Below are positions 24,268 to 33,045 of a DNA stretch of 36,379 bases, one piece after another. Source of the stretch: an uncultured Bacteroidales bacterium (lineage in GTDB: Bacteria > Bacteroidota > Bacteroidia > Bacteroidales > Bacteroidaceae). The notes under the pieces were generated by a model. That model searched no databases. It was given only the letters and a program-made list of their open reading frames with translations, and was not told the origin of the DNA. Each line of letters begins with the position of its first letter. Positions within the stretch are counted from its first letter, which is position 1. The position numbers were made by a program, and so were the translations under genes. Location: NCBI GenBank assembly GCA_902801485.1, contig CADCIP010000033.1, forward strand, positions 1 through 36,379. Reading direction: 5' to 3'.

Positions 24268-26124
24268 ATGGATTTGTCGGTTTTAACAAGATATATTCAG
24301 AACGTTTTCGCCTTCGACCCCGAAACTCCGCTGCTATTCACGCAGTTTCAGTTCTGGGCGTTCTTCAGCCTGGTGTTTATGGCCTTTGCCATATTCCAGC
24401 GAAGAGCTTGGATGCGTAACGCGTATCTTTTTGCCGTAAGTTTGCTGTTCTACTACAAGACAAGCGGTGCATTTGTGGGCTTGCTGGTACTGGTGACCTG
24501 TTCGGATTTCCTGATTGCACAGCTGATATATAAATGCAAGGCGAGGTGGAAGAAACGGGTATGGCTCTCGTTGAGCGTGTGTATCGACATGGGCATCCTG
24601 TGTTACTTCAAATACAGCTATTTCTTGGCCGACATCATCAACCAGATGTTCGGTACCCAGATAGAAGTCTCGAACGTGGCAGCAAAATGGTTGAACGAAC
24701 TGACGGAAACATCATACTTCAGTGTGGATAAGATTATCCTGCCCGTTGGTATCTCGTTCTATACCTTCCAGATTGTAAGCTATACGGCAGACGTGTATAA
24801 GGGACTGGTGAAGCCGGTCAGGAATATTCTGGACTTTGGCTTCTACGTAAGTTTCTTCCCCCAGCTGGTGGCTGGTCCTATCGTTAAGGCCAGCGACTTT
24901 ATTCCGCAGCTGTACCGCAAGTATTTCCTAAGTCGCAGACAGTTTGGCATCGCCATCTTCTGGATAGTAAACGGATTGATTAAGAAGATAGTGCTGAGCG
25001 ACTATCTGGCGGTGAACTTTATAGACAGGGTGTTCGATAACCCGATGCTCTTTACAGGCTTCGAGAATCTGGCAGCGCTGTTCCTGTACTCGCTGCAGGT
25101 GTATGCCGACTTCTCTGGTTACACCGATATCGCCATAGGCCTGAGCATGTTGATGGGTTTCCATCTGCCCAGAAACTTCAATTCGCCTTACAAAGCACTT
25201 AACTGCAGCAACTTCTGGAAACGTTGGCACATAAGCCTGAGCCGTTGGTTGCAGACTTATCTGTACATCCCGTTGGGAGGAAACAGGACTATCGGTTTCG
25301 GCACCATCTTCTGGATAGCAGTCCTAACACTTTCTGCTTTGATTCTGAGCGGGAACCTGTATGTAAGTATCACTGTGTTGGTATTGGCTATAGCAGTAAT
25401 CCTGACGGCTTGGTATTGCCCTGAGAGAAGGCGTAAGATATGGGCCAACCTGAACAGCATGATTACCATGTTGCTGGGCGGATTGTGGCATGGTGCCAGT
25501 ATGAACTTCCTTATCTGGGGTGGTCTGAACGGTGTAGGTATGGTAGTCTTCAAGTTCTGGCGCGACAGCTCGCTGCTGATTCGCTGTATGGGCAGTACTG
25601 TGATAGTAGCGATTCTGTGGCTGCTGACAACGCAAGTTCCCTTGCCAGTATGGAATCTGTTCCTGGCGTACGTTTCCTTCATTATGGTAAGTGCCTGGAT
25701 TAGATGGGCCTACATAAGAATGAACCTGCCTCATTGCTGGGGCTGGTTGGAGCGCTCATGGTGCATATTGGTGACATTCACCTTTATTACCTTTACCCGA
25801 CTGTTCTTCCGTTCAGGTTCAAACCTCGACCCTGCTATTGCCAACGAGACGGCTTGGAACACAGCTACCAGTATGGTAACAAGGATTGGTTCTTCGTGGA
25901 GCGGAAATGTGTGGGAGATAGTGCAGGCATATAGCAATGTCTTTACCTTATTTATAATAGGAATGGTTATTCACTGGTTGCCAGAGAACTTGAAGAGGCG
26001 CTATCGCATCAGTTTTGCCAAGCTTCCCCTTCCGGTAATGTGTGTGGTATGCGTATTGGCAGTATTCTTCATTTACCAGTTCGTAACAGCCAAGATGCAA
26101 CCGTTCATCTATTTCCAGTTCTGA
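24268..26124 (+). CDS. MBOAT family O-acyltransferase, AlgI-like
   Basis: Polytopic membrane protein, 618 residues, longer than typical AlgI or DltB. Family motifs: LPVGISFYTFQ (158-168), FFPQLVAGPI (196-205), YADFSGYTDIAIG, FWKRWHISLSRWLQTYLYIPLGGN (His321) and GGLWHGASMNFLIWG (His408, the essential MBOAT His). Between PLGGNR and the WHG motif lies an extra hydrophobic stretch of about 55 residues (341-395) with one or two added membrane segments. MBOAT proteins pass acyl groups across the cytoplasmic membrane to an exported partner, here probably the two SGNH proteins encoded just upstream. Exopolysaccharide or peptidoglycan are possible targets. Confidence 0.93.
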   Translation: MDLSVLTRYIQNVFAFDPETPLLFTQFQFWAFFSLVFMAFAIFQRRAWMRNAYLFAVSLLFYYKTSGAFVGLLVLVTCSDFLIAQLIYKCKARWKKRVWLSLSVCIDMGILCYFKYSYFLADIINQMFGTQIEVSNVAAKWLNELTETSYFSVDKIILPVGISFYTFQIVSYTADVYKGLVKPVRNILDFGFYVSFFPQLVAGPIVKASDFIPQLYRKYFLSRRQFGIAIFWIVNGLIKKIVLSDYLAVNFIDRVFDNPMLFTGFENLAALFLYSLQVYADFSGYTDIAIGLSMLMGFHLPRNFNSPYKALNCSNFWKRWHISLSRWLQTYLYIPLGGNRTIGFGTIFWIAVLTLSALILSGNLYVSITVLVLAIAVILTAWYCPERRRKIWANLNSMITMLLGGLWHGASMNFLIWGGLNGVGMVVFKFWRDSSLLIRCMGSTVIVAILWLLTTQVPLPVWNLFLAYVSFIMVSAWIRWAYIRMNLPHCWGWLERSWCILVTFTFITFTRLFFRSGSNLDPAIANETAWNTATSMVTRIGSSWSGNVWEIVQAYSNVFTLFIIGMVIHWLPENLKRRYRISFAKLPLPVMCVVCVLAVFFIYQFVTAKMQPFIYFQF

Positions 26125-26215
26125 TTCATGGGTATTTATTATCGCAGGACATTGCTAAATGAATGTTGCAGAATGGTAAAACTTGTTATAAAATAAGTAA
26201 AAAAATGTATAATGC

Positions 26216-26246
26216 TTGCAAGAATCGGTATTTTTCTCTACCTTCG
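26216..26246 (+). promoter_or_regulatory. Probable promoter for the GDSL esterase gene
   Basis: CTTG (26215-26218), 20 nt, then TACCTTCG (26239-26246), one mismatch from TANNTTTG. The start codon is at 26285. Confidence 0.55.
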
Positions 26247-26284
26247 CAAATAGAAGTTACTGTTTAATCTAAGAAATAAAGACA

Positions 26285-26980
26285 ATGAAAACAAAAACGA
26301 TTATCTTTATGCTGCTACTGATGATGGCAGCAAGTGTAAACGCACAAAAACACGAATTCGGAAACTGGAAGCGCTATGCTCAGGCTAACAGGGAGTTAGG
26401 TGCCCCCAACAAGAAGGAAAAGCGCGTGGTACTGATGGGTAACAGCATTACCGACGGTTGGCCAAGAGTAAGTGCCCAATTCTTCAAGGACCATCCTTAT
26501 ATTATAGGTCGTGGTATCGGCGGTCAGACCAGCTATCAGTTCCTGCTCCGTTTCCGCGAGGATGTTATCAATCTGCAGCCCAAGGTTGTTGTTATCAACT
26601 ACGGAACTAACGACATTGCTGAAAACACAGGCGCATACGACGAGGATTTAACCTTTGGCAATGTTTGCTCGATGGTTGAGTTGGCTAAATACCATAAGTG
26701 CAAAGTCGTTCTGGCAAGTTGTCTGCCTGCCGGCGGTTTCAGCTGGCGTCCGGCTATAACAGATGCGATGGAGAAAATACGTCATCTGAATGCACGCGTT
26801 CAGGAATACGCCAAGAAAAATAAAATTCCATACGTAGATTATTTCAGCGCTATGGTTACTCCCGACGGTAAGGCGATGAGAGCCGAACTTGCTCAGGACA
26901 ACCCTGGTGTACACCCCAACGAAGCAGGATACAAGATTATGGAGGGCTTGCTGCTCCCCGTTATCGAGAAATTACGTTAA
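26285..26980 (+). CDS. Secreted SGNH/GDSL hydrolase
   Basis: 231 residues, signal peptide MKTKTIIFMLLLMMAASVNA. Compact single-domain SGNH fold: VVLMGNSITDGW (Ser54, block I), GRGIGGQTS (Gly80, block II), INYGTNDIA (Asn109, block III), NPGVHPNEAGY (His210, block V). The usual Asp three residues before the His is replaced by Pro (NPGVH); Asp205 five residues before may substitute. Likely a carbohydrate acetylesterase or lysophospholipase-like enzyme; substrate unknown. It has its own promoter and terminator, so it is a single transcription unit beside the acylation operon. Confidence 0.9.
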   Translation: MKTKTIIFMLLLMMAASVNAQKHEFGNWKRYAQANRELGAPNKKEKRVVLMGNSITDGWPRVSAQFFKDHPYIIGRGIGGQTSYQFLLRFREDVINLQPKVVVINYGTNDIAENTGAYDEDLTFGNVCSMVELAKYHKCKVVLASCLPAGGFSWRPAITDAMEKIRHLNARVQEYAKKNKIPYVDYFSAMVTPDGKAMRAELAQDNPGVHPNEAGYKIMEGLLLPVIEKLR

Positions 26981-26993
26981 GAGAGTTATAATT

Positions 26994-27025
26994 GTAAGTG
27001 CCGCCAATGGCGGCACTTACTTTTG
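26994..27025 (+). terminator. Terminator after the GDSL esterase
   Basis: GTAAGTGCCGCCA (26994-27006) pairs perfectly with TGGCGGCACTTAC (27008-27020), followed by TTTT. The arms have 13 bp, so this is a very stable hairpin. Confidence 0.85.
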
Positions 27026-27044
27026 ATAAGTTAAAAACCCTATC

Positions 27045-28109
27045 ATGAACGATAACAACTATTGTCTGATTCTTGCTGGCGGTAATGGAAGCCGATTGTG
27101 GCCAGTGAGTAGAACAACCTATCCCAAGCAGTTTATGGACCTGTTAGGTACAGGAAGAACATTGTTACAACAGGCCTATGACCGCGTGGCACAATTTATT
27201 GACCCTTCACATATTTATATTTCCACTAATGTTCAGTATCTGCCTATTGTGTACAAACAGTTGCCACAGGTAGATGATGCCCATATATTAGAGGAGCCCC
27301 TACGCCGTGGAACCCTTGCTGCTGTTGCATGGGGAACTGTGGTTATAGCCAAGGAGAATCCGAATGCCAAAATCTTTGTCTCGCCTTCCGATCACCTGAT
27401 AATGAAGGAGGCGTGCTTCGAGAAAGATGTACTCTCGGCACTGGACTTTGTGGATACTCATGATTGTCTGCTTGTAACAGGAATGCGTCCTACCCGACCC
27501 GAAACGGGTTACGGTTATATGCAGATTGATGACGACCAACAGGTAGGTGACCATTTTTATCCGGTAAAGTCCTTTACGGAGAAGCCGAATGAGGATTTTG
27601 CTAAGATCTTTTTGCAGGAAGGTAATTTCTACTGGAATACAGGACTCTTTTATTTCAACGTAAATGTGATGTTGAGAAAACTTTATGATTTGGTGCCCGA
27701 ATACCAGGTGGAAATTCCGCGTATGATGGCTGAGGCAGAGTTTGGCGAGTCCAAATCCGCTCCGGAGTTCTTTAGTCGGCTCCCCAATCTGAATGTCGAT
27801 GTCAGTATTCTTGAAAGAAGTAGCAATGTCTATATGCAGCAAGGACAGTTTGAATGGGCCGACTTAGGTACATGGGCCAGTATTCATGATGATGCTCCTG
27901 CCGACGAGAACGGAAATGTGCTGTTGAATACGAAGGCTTATCTGTATGAAAGTAAGAACAATATTATTCGTCTTTCTGAAGGCAGAACAGCTGTTGTTAA
28001 GGGACTGGACGATTATGTAATAGCAGAAGAGGGCGAAATCCTGATGATTTGCCCTCGTGCCGATGTTGCTGCTATGCGTAAGATGCATACAGACATCAAA
28101 TTTTCTTAA
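27045..28109 (+). CDS. manC: Mannose-1-phosphate guanylyltransferase
   Basis: Makes GDP-mannose from GTP and mannose-1-phosphate in the cytoplasm, precursor of mannosylated glycans and of GDP-fucose. 354 residues, the single-domain form without a C-terminal isomerase. Visible features: nucleotide-binding signature LAGGNGSRLWPVSR, then YPKQF (10-30); FVSPSDHLI (Asp116, metal); KSFTEKPN (about 175-182); WNTGLFYF (197-204); FEWADLGTW (sugar-phosphate site). The end of the gene faces the HIT gene with only 5 nt between stop codons and no obvious terminator. Confidence 0.95.
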   Translation: MNDNNYCLILAGGNGSRLWPVSRTTYPKQFMDLLGTGRTLLQQAYDRVAQFIDPSHIYISTNVQYLPIVYKQLPQVDDAHILEEPLRRGTLAAVAWGTVVIAKENPNAKIFVSPSDHLIMKEACFEKDVLSALDFVDTHDCLLVTGMRPTRPETGYGYMQIDDDQQVGDHFYPVKSFTEKPNEDFAKIFLQEGNFYWNTGLFYFNVNVMLRKLYDLVPEYQVEIPRMMAEAEFGESKSAPEFFSRLPNLNVDVSILERSSNVYMQQGQFEWADLGTWASIHDDAPADENGNVLLNTKAYLYESKNNIIRLSEGRTAVVKGLDDYVIAEEGEILMICPRADVAAMRKMHTDIKFS

Positions 28110-28114
28110 AGATA

Positions 28115-28507
28115 TTATAACTCTTTGCGGATAGAGGCAGCTATTTGCAGAAACTCCTCTGTGGTAAGTTCCAAATGAGGATTGGTGAAGCGCATATCTG
28201 CCTCACTCTGCATAGGTACCAGATGTATGTGGGCATGAGGAACCTCAAGGCCCAATACACATTGTCCTACCTTAACACAGGGAATAGCTTTCTTGATAGC
28301 TATGGCAACCTTCTTGGCAAAAACCTGAAGACCCGCCAGTTCCTCGTCGGTAAGGTCGAAGATATAGTCAACCTCGCGCTTGGGGATTACCAACGTGTGT
28401 CCTTTCTGTAAAGGACTGATATCGAGGAAAGCAAAGTATTTGTCGTCCTCGGCAATCTTGTAGCAGGGAATCTCGCCAGCTACAATACGTGAAAAGATAC
28501 TTGCCAT
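28115..28507 (-). CDS. HIT family nucleotide-binding protein
   Basis: 130 residues, complete. Histidine triad PHAHIHLVP (His91, His93, His95), with the N-terminal IFSRIVAGEIPCYKI and the substrate strand HTLVIPKREV. HIT proteins hydrolyse nucleoside phosphoramidates or dinucleotides; the cellular substrate is not known for this group. It begins 5 nt after the greA stop codon and is surely co-transcribed with it. Confidence 0.95.
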   Translation of the reverse strand: MASIFSRIVAGEIPCYKIAEDDKYFAFLDISPLQKGHTLVIPKREVDYIFDLTDEELAGLQVFAKKVAIAIKKAIPCVKVGQCVLGLEVPHAHIHLVPMQSEADMRFTNPHLELTTEEFLQIAASIRKEL

Positions 28508-28512
28508 AATAC

Positions 28513-28980
28513 TTATTCGAATTTAATGCTTACAACTTCCAGTTGAACGGTACCTGCAGGAACCTTTACTTCGGCTACCTCACCTACTTTCTTGCCCAAC
28601 AGACCTTTGGCAATAGGAGTCTCGACACTCAACTTTCCTGCACGCAGATCAGCTTCTGTTGCACTTACAATAGTGTACTTCATCTGCTGCTTGGTCTTTA
28701 CGTTGCGCAGTTCAACAGTTGAGAGAATCTGCACCGTACTGGTATCCATGAGGGTGGTGTCGATAATCTTAGCCTCCATAATGGTTTTCTTCAGCATGGC
28801 AATCTCTGTTTCCAGTTTGCCTTGCCACTCTTTTGCTGCATCGTACTCTGCATTCTCGGAAAGGTCGCCTTTGTCGCGTGCCTCTGCAATGGCAGCACTT
28901 GCAGCGGGTCTGTCAACACTTTCCATGTGTTGCAGTTTTGCTACCAGTTCGTCGTAGCCTTTTTGTGAAATGTATGCCAT
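28513..28980 (-). CDS. greA: Transcription elongation factor GreA
   Basis: 155 residues. N-terminal coiled coil (about 1-75) with SQKGYDELVAKLQHME, DKGDLSENAEYDAAKEWQGKLE and KKTIMEAKIID; the DLSENAEYDAAKE segment carries the acidic tip that stimulates RNA polymerase cleavage of backtracked transcripts. The C-terminal FKBP-like domain ends with TPIAKGLLGKKVGEVAEV and VEVSIKFE-like strands. The promoter at 29126-29157 leaves a leader of about 140 nt. Confidence 0.97.
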   Translation of the reverse strand: MAYISQKGYDELVAKLQHMESVDRPAASAAIAEARDKGDLSENAEYDAAKEWQGKLETEIAMLKKTIMEAKIIDTTLMDTSTVQILSTVELRNVKTKQQMKYTIVSATEADLRAGKLSVETPIAKGLLGKKVGEVAEVKVPAGTVQLEVVSIKFE

Positions 28981-29125
28981 ATCCTTTTATTTTGTTTGTT
29001 ATTGTTTTCGTTTTAATTTTGGTGCCATCTTGTCAACTCCCGTCATTTTTCGCAACGCAAAAGAAAAAGAATCCCAGCGGTAATGCTGGAACCCTTCACT
29101 TTACGCTTATTATGATTCACCGCTG

Positions 29126-29157
29126 CAAAGATAGGGATATTTTTCCTACCTTGCAAA
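29126..29157 (-). promoter_or_regulatory. Bacteroidota-type promoter for greA-HIT
   Basis: On the minus strand TTTG (29154-29157), 20 nt, then TATCTTTG (29126-29133), full consensus. The greA start is at 28980, so the 5' leader is about 140 nt and contains a small hairpin (CCCAGCGGTAATGCTGG region). Confidence 0.7.
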
Positions 29158-29175
29158 TTTTCCTACCCAAAAAAA

Positions 29176-30321
29176 TCAAAGCAGGCTTTCAATTGCCTTC
29201 CTGATGTCACTTGTTGTTTCCATTCGCGACTGGAGGTCGCAATTTCTGTCTATCAGGAAATAGGATGGGAGTTCCTGTACCCGGTAAAGGGTTAGCATGT
29301 CGCTGTCAAGACCTTCTTCTGCATAAACGCAAACCCAAGGAAGATTCTCGCATCGCTGTGTCCAGAAATGACGGTCGGGGTCGAAACTTACCTGATAAAT
29401 TTCAAATCCGCTGGCGTGGTATTTGTTATACAATTCACGTAGCAGAAGAGTCCTTTCTTGGCTCCCTTCAAGACTGAAGGCAGTAAAATCAAGCAAGACG
29501 ACCTTGCCCTTAAGGTCACTTAAAGTACGGGGAATCCCGTTGATATCGGGAAAAGTCATATCTATGATACCCAACTCCCTAACCTTCTCTCCATCAATAT
29601 TCAACACAACCTGACGGGCAGGAGCCTGATTCTTTCGTCCTTCTGCAACAATATTAAAGAGATTCTGAGTTCGTGGACAACCAGGATATTTCTGGTCCCA
29701 GGAATTGGCAATGGCACGAACCCAAGCCAGATCGTTTTTGTCGTTCATAGGGTCAAAGAGCAGTCTTCCTCCCAACACCTGGAAGCAGGCAAAATAGCTA
29801 TATGTGGCACCATAGCGGTTCTGGATAATATCCATTTCCACATCCGTTTTATAATCCTTGATGAGTTGTTCAATCATATCGGAACGCTCCTGCATGGTAT
29901 AGTTGCGGTCGTCGGAGACTCTTCTGATTTGTTTTTCCAAATCAGCCAGTTTAAGACAAAGCAACCTGATGGTGTCGCACACACCGCTACCCTCAACCTT
30001 ATAGCCGAACGACATATTCTTCAGGCTGGCATCCACGGTAACAGTTTCTGTGCTGTCGAAAGCCAGATTGATGCATTGGTTGCCGATGCGCAGGCGATAA
30101 AATTCAGGATTACCAATGGTGTCGCCGCTCATTTTGTAAAAGCCCTCCTCAGTAAGCTTTACGGAATCAATCGCCTGGATGCCGTCACCCAGCGTAATAT
30201 GTTCCAGATACATAACAGTATCGGCCGCATCAGTAATGTGACCTGTTACAGTGAATCTCCCCTTCTGCTGACAACCTGCCAGAAGAAGACAAGTTGCTAT
30301 AACGAATAATTTTAACTTCAT
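29176..30321 (-). CDS. DUF4369/thioredoxin-fold lipoprotein lacking CxxC
   Basis: 381 residues. Lipobox LLAGC (Cys17). N-terminal DUF4369-like part (FTVTGHITDAADTVMYLE to about 120), a helical middle, then an AhpC/TSA-TlpA-like domain (about 250-381: FPDINGIPRTLSDLKGKVVLLDF; QELPSYFLIDRN with the cis-Pro loop). At the place where TlpA-type proteins have WCxPC this one reads DFTAFSLEGSQ, with no cysteine. It therefore cannot do dithiol chemistry and probably binds a partner or ligand at the outer-membrane side. It is a separate transcription unit with its own promoter. Confidence 0.88.
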   Translation of the reverse strand: MKLKLFVIATCLLLAGCQQKGRFTVTGHITDAADTVMYLEHITLGDGIQAIDSVKLTEEGFYKMSGDTIGNPEFYRLRIGNQCINLAFDSTETVTVDASLKNMSFGYKVEGSGVCDTIRLLCLKLADLEKQIRRVSDDRNYTMQERSDMIEQLIKDYKTDVEMDIIQNRYGATYSYFACFQVLGGRLLFDPMNDKNDLAWVRAIANSWDQKYPGCPRTQNLFNIVAEGRKNQAPARQVVLNIDGEKVRELGIIDMTFPDINGIPRTLSDLKGKVVLLDFTAFSLEGSQERTLLLRELYNKYHASGFEIYQVSFDPDRHFWTQRCENLPWVCVYAEEGLDSDMLTLYRVQELPSYFLIDRNCDLQSRMETTSDIRKAIESLL

Positions 30322-30350
30322 AATGTATAGAAATATGCTTTTTGGCCTCG

Positions 30351-30358
30351 CAAAGGTA
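30351..30358 (-). promoter_or_regulatory. -7 element for the DUF4369 lipoprotein gene
   Basis: TACCTTTG on the minus strand, 30 nt before the start codon at 30321. There is no clear -33 TTTG. Confidence 0.6.
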
Positions 30359-30452
30359 CAATTTTTATCTTGTAATATACCTTATTTAATAAAAAAGAGC
30401 ATTTAAGATGAAATTTTATGAATTATGCATAAAGAATTGTGAATTAAATTAC

Positions 30453-30460
30453 TACCTTTG
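30453..30460 (+). promoter_or_regulatory. -7 element for pnp
   Basis: TACCTTTG, matching TANNTTTG, 43 nt before the pnp start codon. It is preceded by an AT-rich stretch. Confidence 0.6.
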
Positions 30461-30502
30461 CACCAATTTTTTGACGCAATTTTATATTTTTAACGAAAAA
30501 AG

Positions 30503-32758
30503 ATGAACGTAATTACAAAGACAGTCGAGTTGCCTGATGGAAGAACCATCAGCATCGAGACCGGGAAACTTGCCAAACAAGCCGATGGAGCTGTTATGTT
30601 GCGTATGAACAACACCATGCTGCTGGCCACTGTTTGTGCTGCCAAAGATGCCGTTCCCGGAACAGATTTCATGCCCTTGCAGGTAGAGTACAGAGAGAAG
30701 TATTTTGCAGCCGGACGTTTTCCCGGCGGTTTTACCAAGCGCGAAGGCAAAGCTAATGACGACGAGATTCTTACCTGTCGTCTTGTTGACCGCGCCTTGC
30801 GCCCCCTCTTCCCCAGCAATTATCATGCTGAAGTTTATGTTAATGTAATCCTCTTCTCTGCCGATGGTGTGGATATGCCCGATGCTCTGGCTGGCTTTGC
30901 TGCTTCTGCTGCTTTGGCCTGCAGTGATATTCCCTTCGAGGGTCCCATCTCTGAAGTTCGCGTAGCACGTATCGGTGGCGAGTTTGTTATCAACCCCACC
31001 TTCGAACAACTGAAAGAGGCTGATATGGACTTGATGGTTGGTGCTACAGAGGAAAACATTATGATGGTTGAGGGTGAGATGAAGGAGGTTCAGGAGACCG
31101 ACCTTCTGGCTGCCCTTAAGTGTGCTCACGAGGCTATCAAGCCTATGTGCCGCTTACAGAAAGAACTGAGTAAGGAGCTGGGTAAGGATGTTAAGCGTGA
31201 GTATTGTCACGAGGTTAACGACGACGAGCTGCGCGAGGCTGTTAAGGCAGCTTGCTACCAGCCCGCTTACGATGTTACCAAGCAAGGTCTTGAGAAGCAT
31301 GCCCGTGCTGAGGCTTTCGAGGCCATCCGCGAGCAGTTCAAGGAGAAATATGCAGCTGAGCACCCCGATATGGAGGCCGCTGAGCTGGAAGAGAAGAATA
31401 CACTTATCGACCGTTACTATCACGATGTTGAGAAGGACGCCATGCGTCGTTGCATCCTGGACGAAGGTATTCGTCTGGACGGTCGTAAGACTACCGATAT
31501 CCGTCCTATCTGGTGCGAGGCCAGTCCGCTGCCCGGTCCTCACGGAAGTGCTATCTTCACCCGTGGTGAGACGCAGTCATTGGCTACCTGTACACTGGGT
31601 ACCAAATTGGATGAGAAGCTGGTCGATGATGTTCTCGTTCGCGAGTACCAGCGCTTCCTGCTTCACTACAACTTCCCTCCCTTCTCTACAGGCGAGGCTA
31701 AGGCACAGCGTGGTGTAGGCCGTCGTGAAATTGGTCACGGCCATTTGGCTTGGCGTGGTCTGAAAGGTCAGATTCCTGCCGACTTCCCTTACACCATTCG
31801 TGTGGTAAGTGATATCCTCGAGAGTAACGGTTCCAGCTCTATGGCTTCAACCTGTGCAGGCTGTCTGGCTCTGATGGATGCCGGTGTGCCTATCACAGCT
31901 CCCGTCAGCGGTATTGCTATGGGTCTTATCAAGAACCCGGGCGAGGACAAGTATGCTGTTCTTTCTGATATCCTTGGCGACGAGGACCACCTGGGCGATA
32001 TGGACTTCAAGACCACAGGTACTCCTAAGGGTCTTACAGCTACCCAGATGGATATCAAGTGCGACGGTCTTTCCTACGAGATCCTCGAGAAGGCTCTGAT
32101 GCAGGCAAAGGCAGGTCGTGAGCACATCCTGGCTGAGATGATGAAGACGCTCTCCGAGCCTCGTCCAGAGCTCAAGCCTCATGTACCACGTATCGAGCAG
32201 ATGATTATCCCCAAGGAGTTCATTGGTGCTGTTATTGGCCCCGGTGGTAAGATTATCCAAGGTATGCAGGAAGATACCGGTGCCACCATCACCATCGATG
32301 AGGAAGACGGCGTAGGTAAGATTCAGGTCAGCGGTCCTAACAAGGAAGTTATCGATGCTGCTATGGCTAAGATTAAGGCTATCGTGGCTATCCCCGAGAT
32401 TGGCGAGGTTTACGAGGGTACCGTACGTAGCATTATGCCTTACGGATGCTTCGTAGAGTTCATGCCAGGCAAGGATGGTCTGCTCCATATCTCTGAGATT
32501 GACTGGAAGCGTCTTGAAACCGTCGAAGAGGCTGGTATCAAGGAAGGCGACAAGTTGAAGGTTAAGTTGTTGGAGATTGATCCCAAGACCGGCAAGTTCA
32601 AGCTTTCCCGTCGTGTACTGTTAGAGAAGCCCGAGGGTTATGTTGAGCGTGAGCGTCGTCCCCGTCCCGAGCGTGGTGAGCGCCGTGAACGTGGCGAGCG
32701 TCGTGAGCGTCGTCCCCGTAACGAAGGTGAAGCTCCTGCAACAGAAACTGCAGAGTAA
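30503..32758 (+). CDS. pnp: Polyribonucleotide nucleotidyltransferase (PNPase)
   Basis: Phosphorolytic 3'-5' exoribonuclease, RNA turnover in the cytoplasm, trimeric. 751 residues. Two RNase PH cores: the first at about 10-220 ([15 protein letters not shown]-like loop), the second around 320-545 with [15 protein letters not shown] (about 350-364) and [17 protein letters not shown] (catalytic Asp residues). KH domain near 560-620 ([13 protein letters not shown]), S1 domain about 632-705 ([27 protein letters not shown]). A basic Arg/Glu/Pro-rich tail (about 712-751, [20 protein letters not shown]) is beyond the E. coli length and may bind RNA or partners. Strong codon bias is consistent with high expression. 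Confidence 0.98.
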   Translation: MNVITKTVELPDGRTISIETGKLAKQADGAVMLRMNNTMLLATVCAAKDAVPGTDFMPLQVEYREKYFAAGRFPGGFTKREGKANDDEILTCRLVDRALRPLFPSNYHAEVYVNVILFSADGVDMPDALAGFAASAALACSDIPFEGPISEVRVARIGGEFVINPTFEQLKEADMDLMVGATEENIMMVEGEMKEVQETDLLAALKCAHEAIKPMCRLQKELSKELGKDVKREYCHEVNDDELREAVKAACYQPAYDVTKQGLEKHARAEAFEAIREQFKEKYAAEHPDMEAAELEEKNTLIDRYYHDVEKDAMRRCILDEGIRLDGRKTTDIRPIWCEASPLPGPHGSAIFTRGETQSLATCTLGTKLDEKLVDDVLVREYQRFLLHYNFPPFSTGEAKAQRGVGRREIGHGHLAWRGLKGQIPADFPYTIRVVSDILESNGSSSMASTCAGCLALMDAGVPITAPVSGIAMGLIKNPGEDKYAVLSDILGDEDHLGDMDFKTTGTPKGLTATQMDIKCDGLSYEILEKALMQAKAGREHILAEMMKTLSEPRPELKPHVPRIEQMIIPKEFIGAVIGPGGKIIQGMQEDTGATITIDEEDGVGKIQVSGPNKEVIDAAMAKIKAIVAIPEIGEVYEGTVRSIMPYGCFVEFMPGKDGLLHISEIDWKRLETVEEAGIKEGDKLKVKLLEIDPKTGKFKLSRRVLLEKPEGYVERERRPRPERGERRERGERRERRPRNEGEAPATETAE

Positions 32759-32847
32759 TTAACGAATTACTCAGCCGCAGAAACTGCTAATCCTCAGATT
32801 ACCGAGTAAAGATCTTTTTTCCTTTTTCCTTTTTGGAAAGGAATTTC

Positions 32848-32887
32848 AAACAGAGGATGTGTCTATTTTGACACATCCTCTGTTTTT
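32848..32887 (+). terminator. Terminator of pnp
   Basis: AAACAGAGGATGTGTC (32848-32863) pairs perfectly with GACACATCCTCTGTTT (32870-32885), followed by TTTT. It lies 90 nt after the stop codon. Confidence 0.93.
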
Positions 32888-32970
32888 ATTCACCCTAATT
32901 AGGCTTTGCAACACAAACTCAAAAAAAAACAGGAAATGTATATATACATGTTCACAGTTTTACTGCTCCC

Positions 32971-33012
32971 AAAAACTGCTGTCACTTTTTCATTAGAGAA
33001 GTGACAGCAGTT
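32971..33012 (-). terminator. Terminator of the fimbrillin-like operon
   Basis: AACTGCTGTCACTT (32974-32987) pairs perfectly with AAGTGACAGCAGTT (32999-33012). On the minus strand it is followed by TTTTT, 34 nt past the stop of the gene at 33046. Confidence 0.9.
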
Positions 33013-33045
33013 CTACGAAAGCTATAGCTCGCTTAAAGTCGATAA

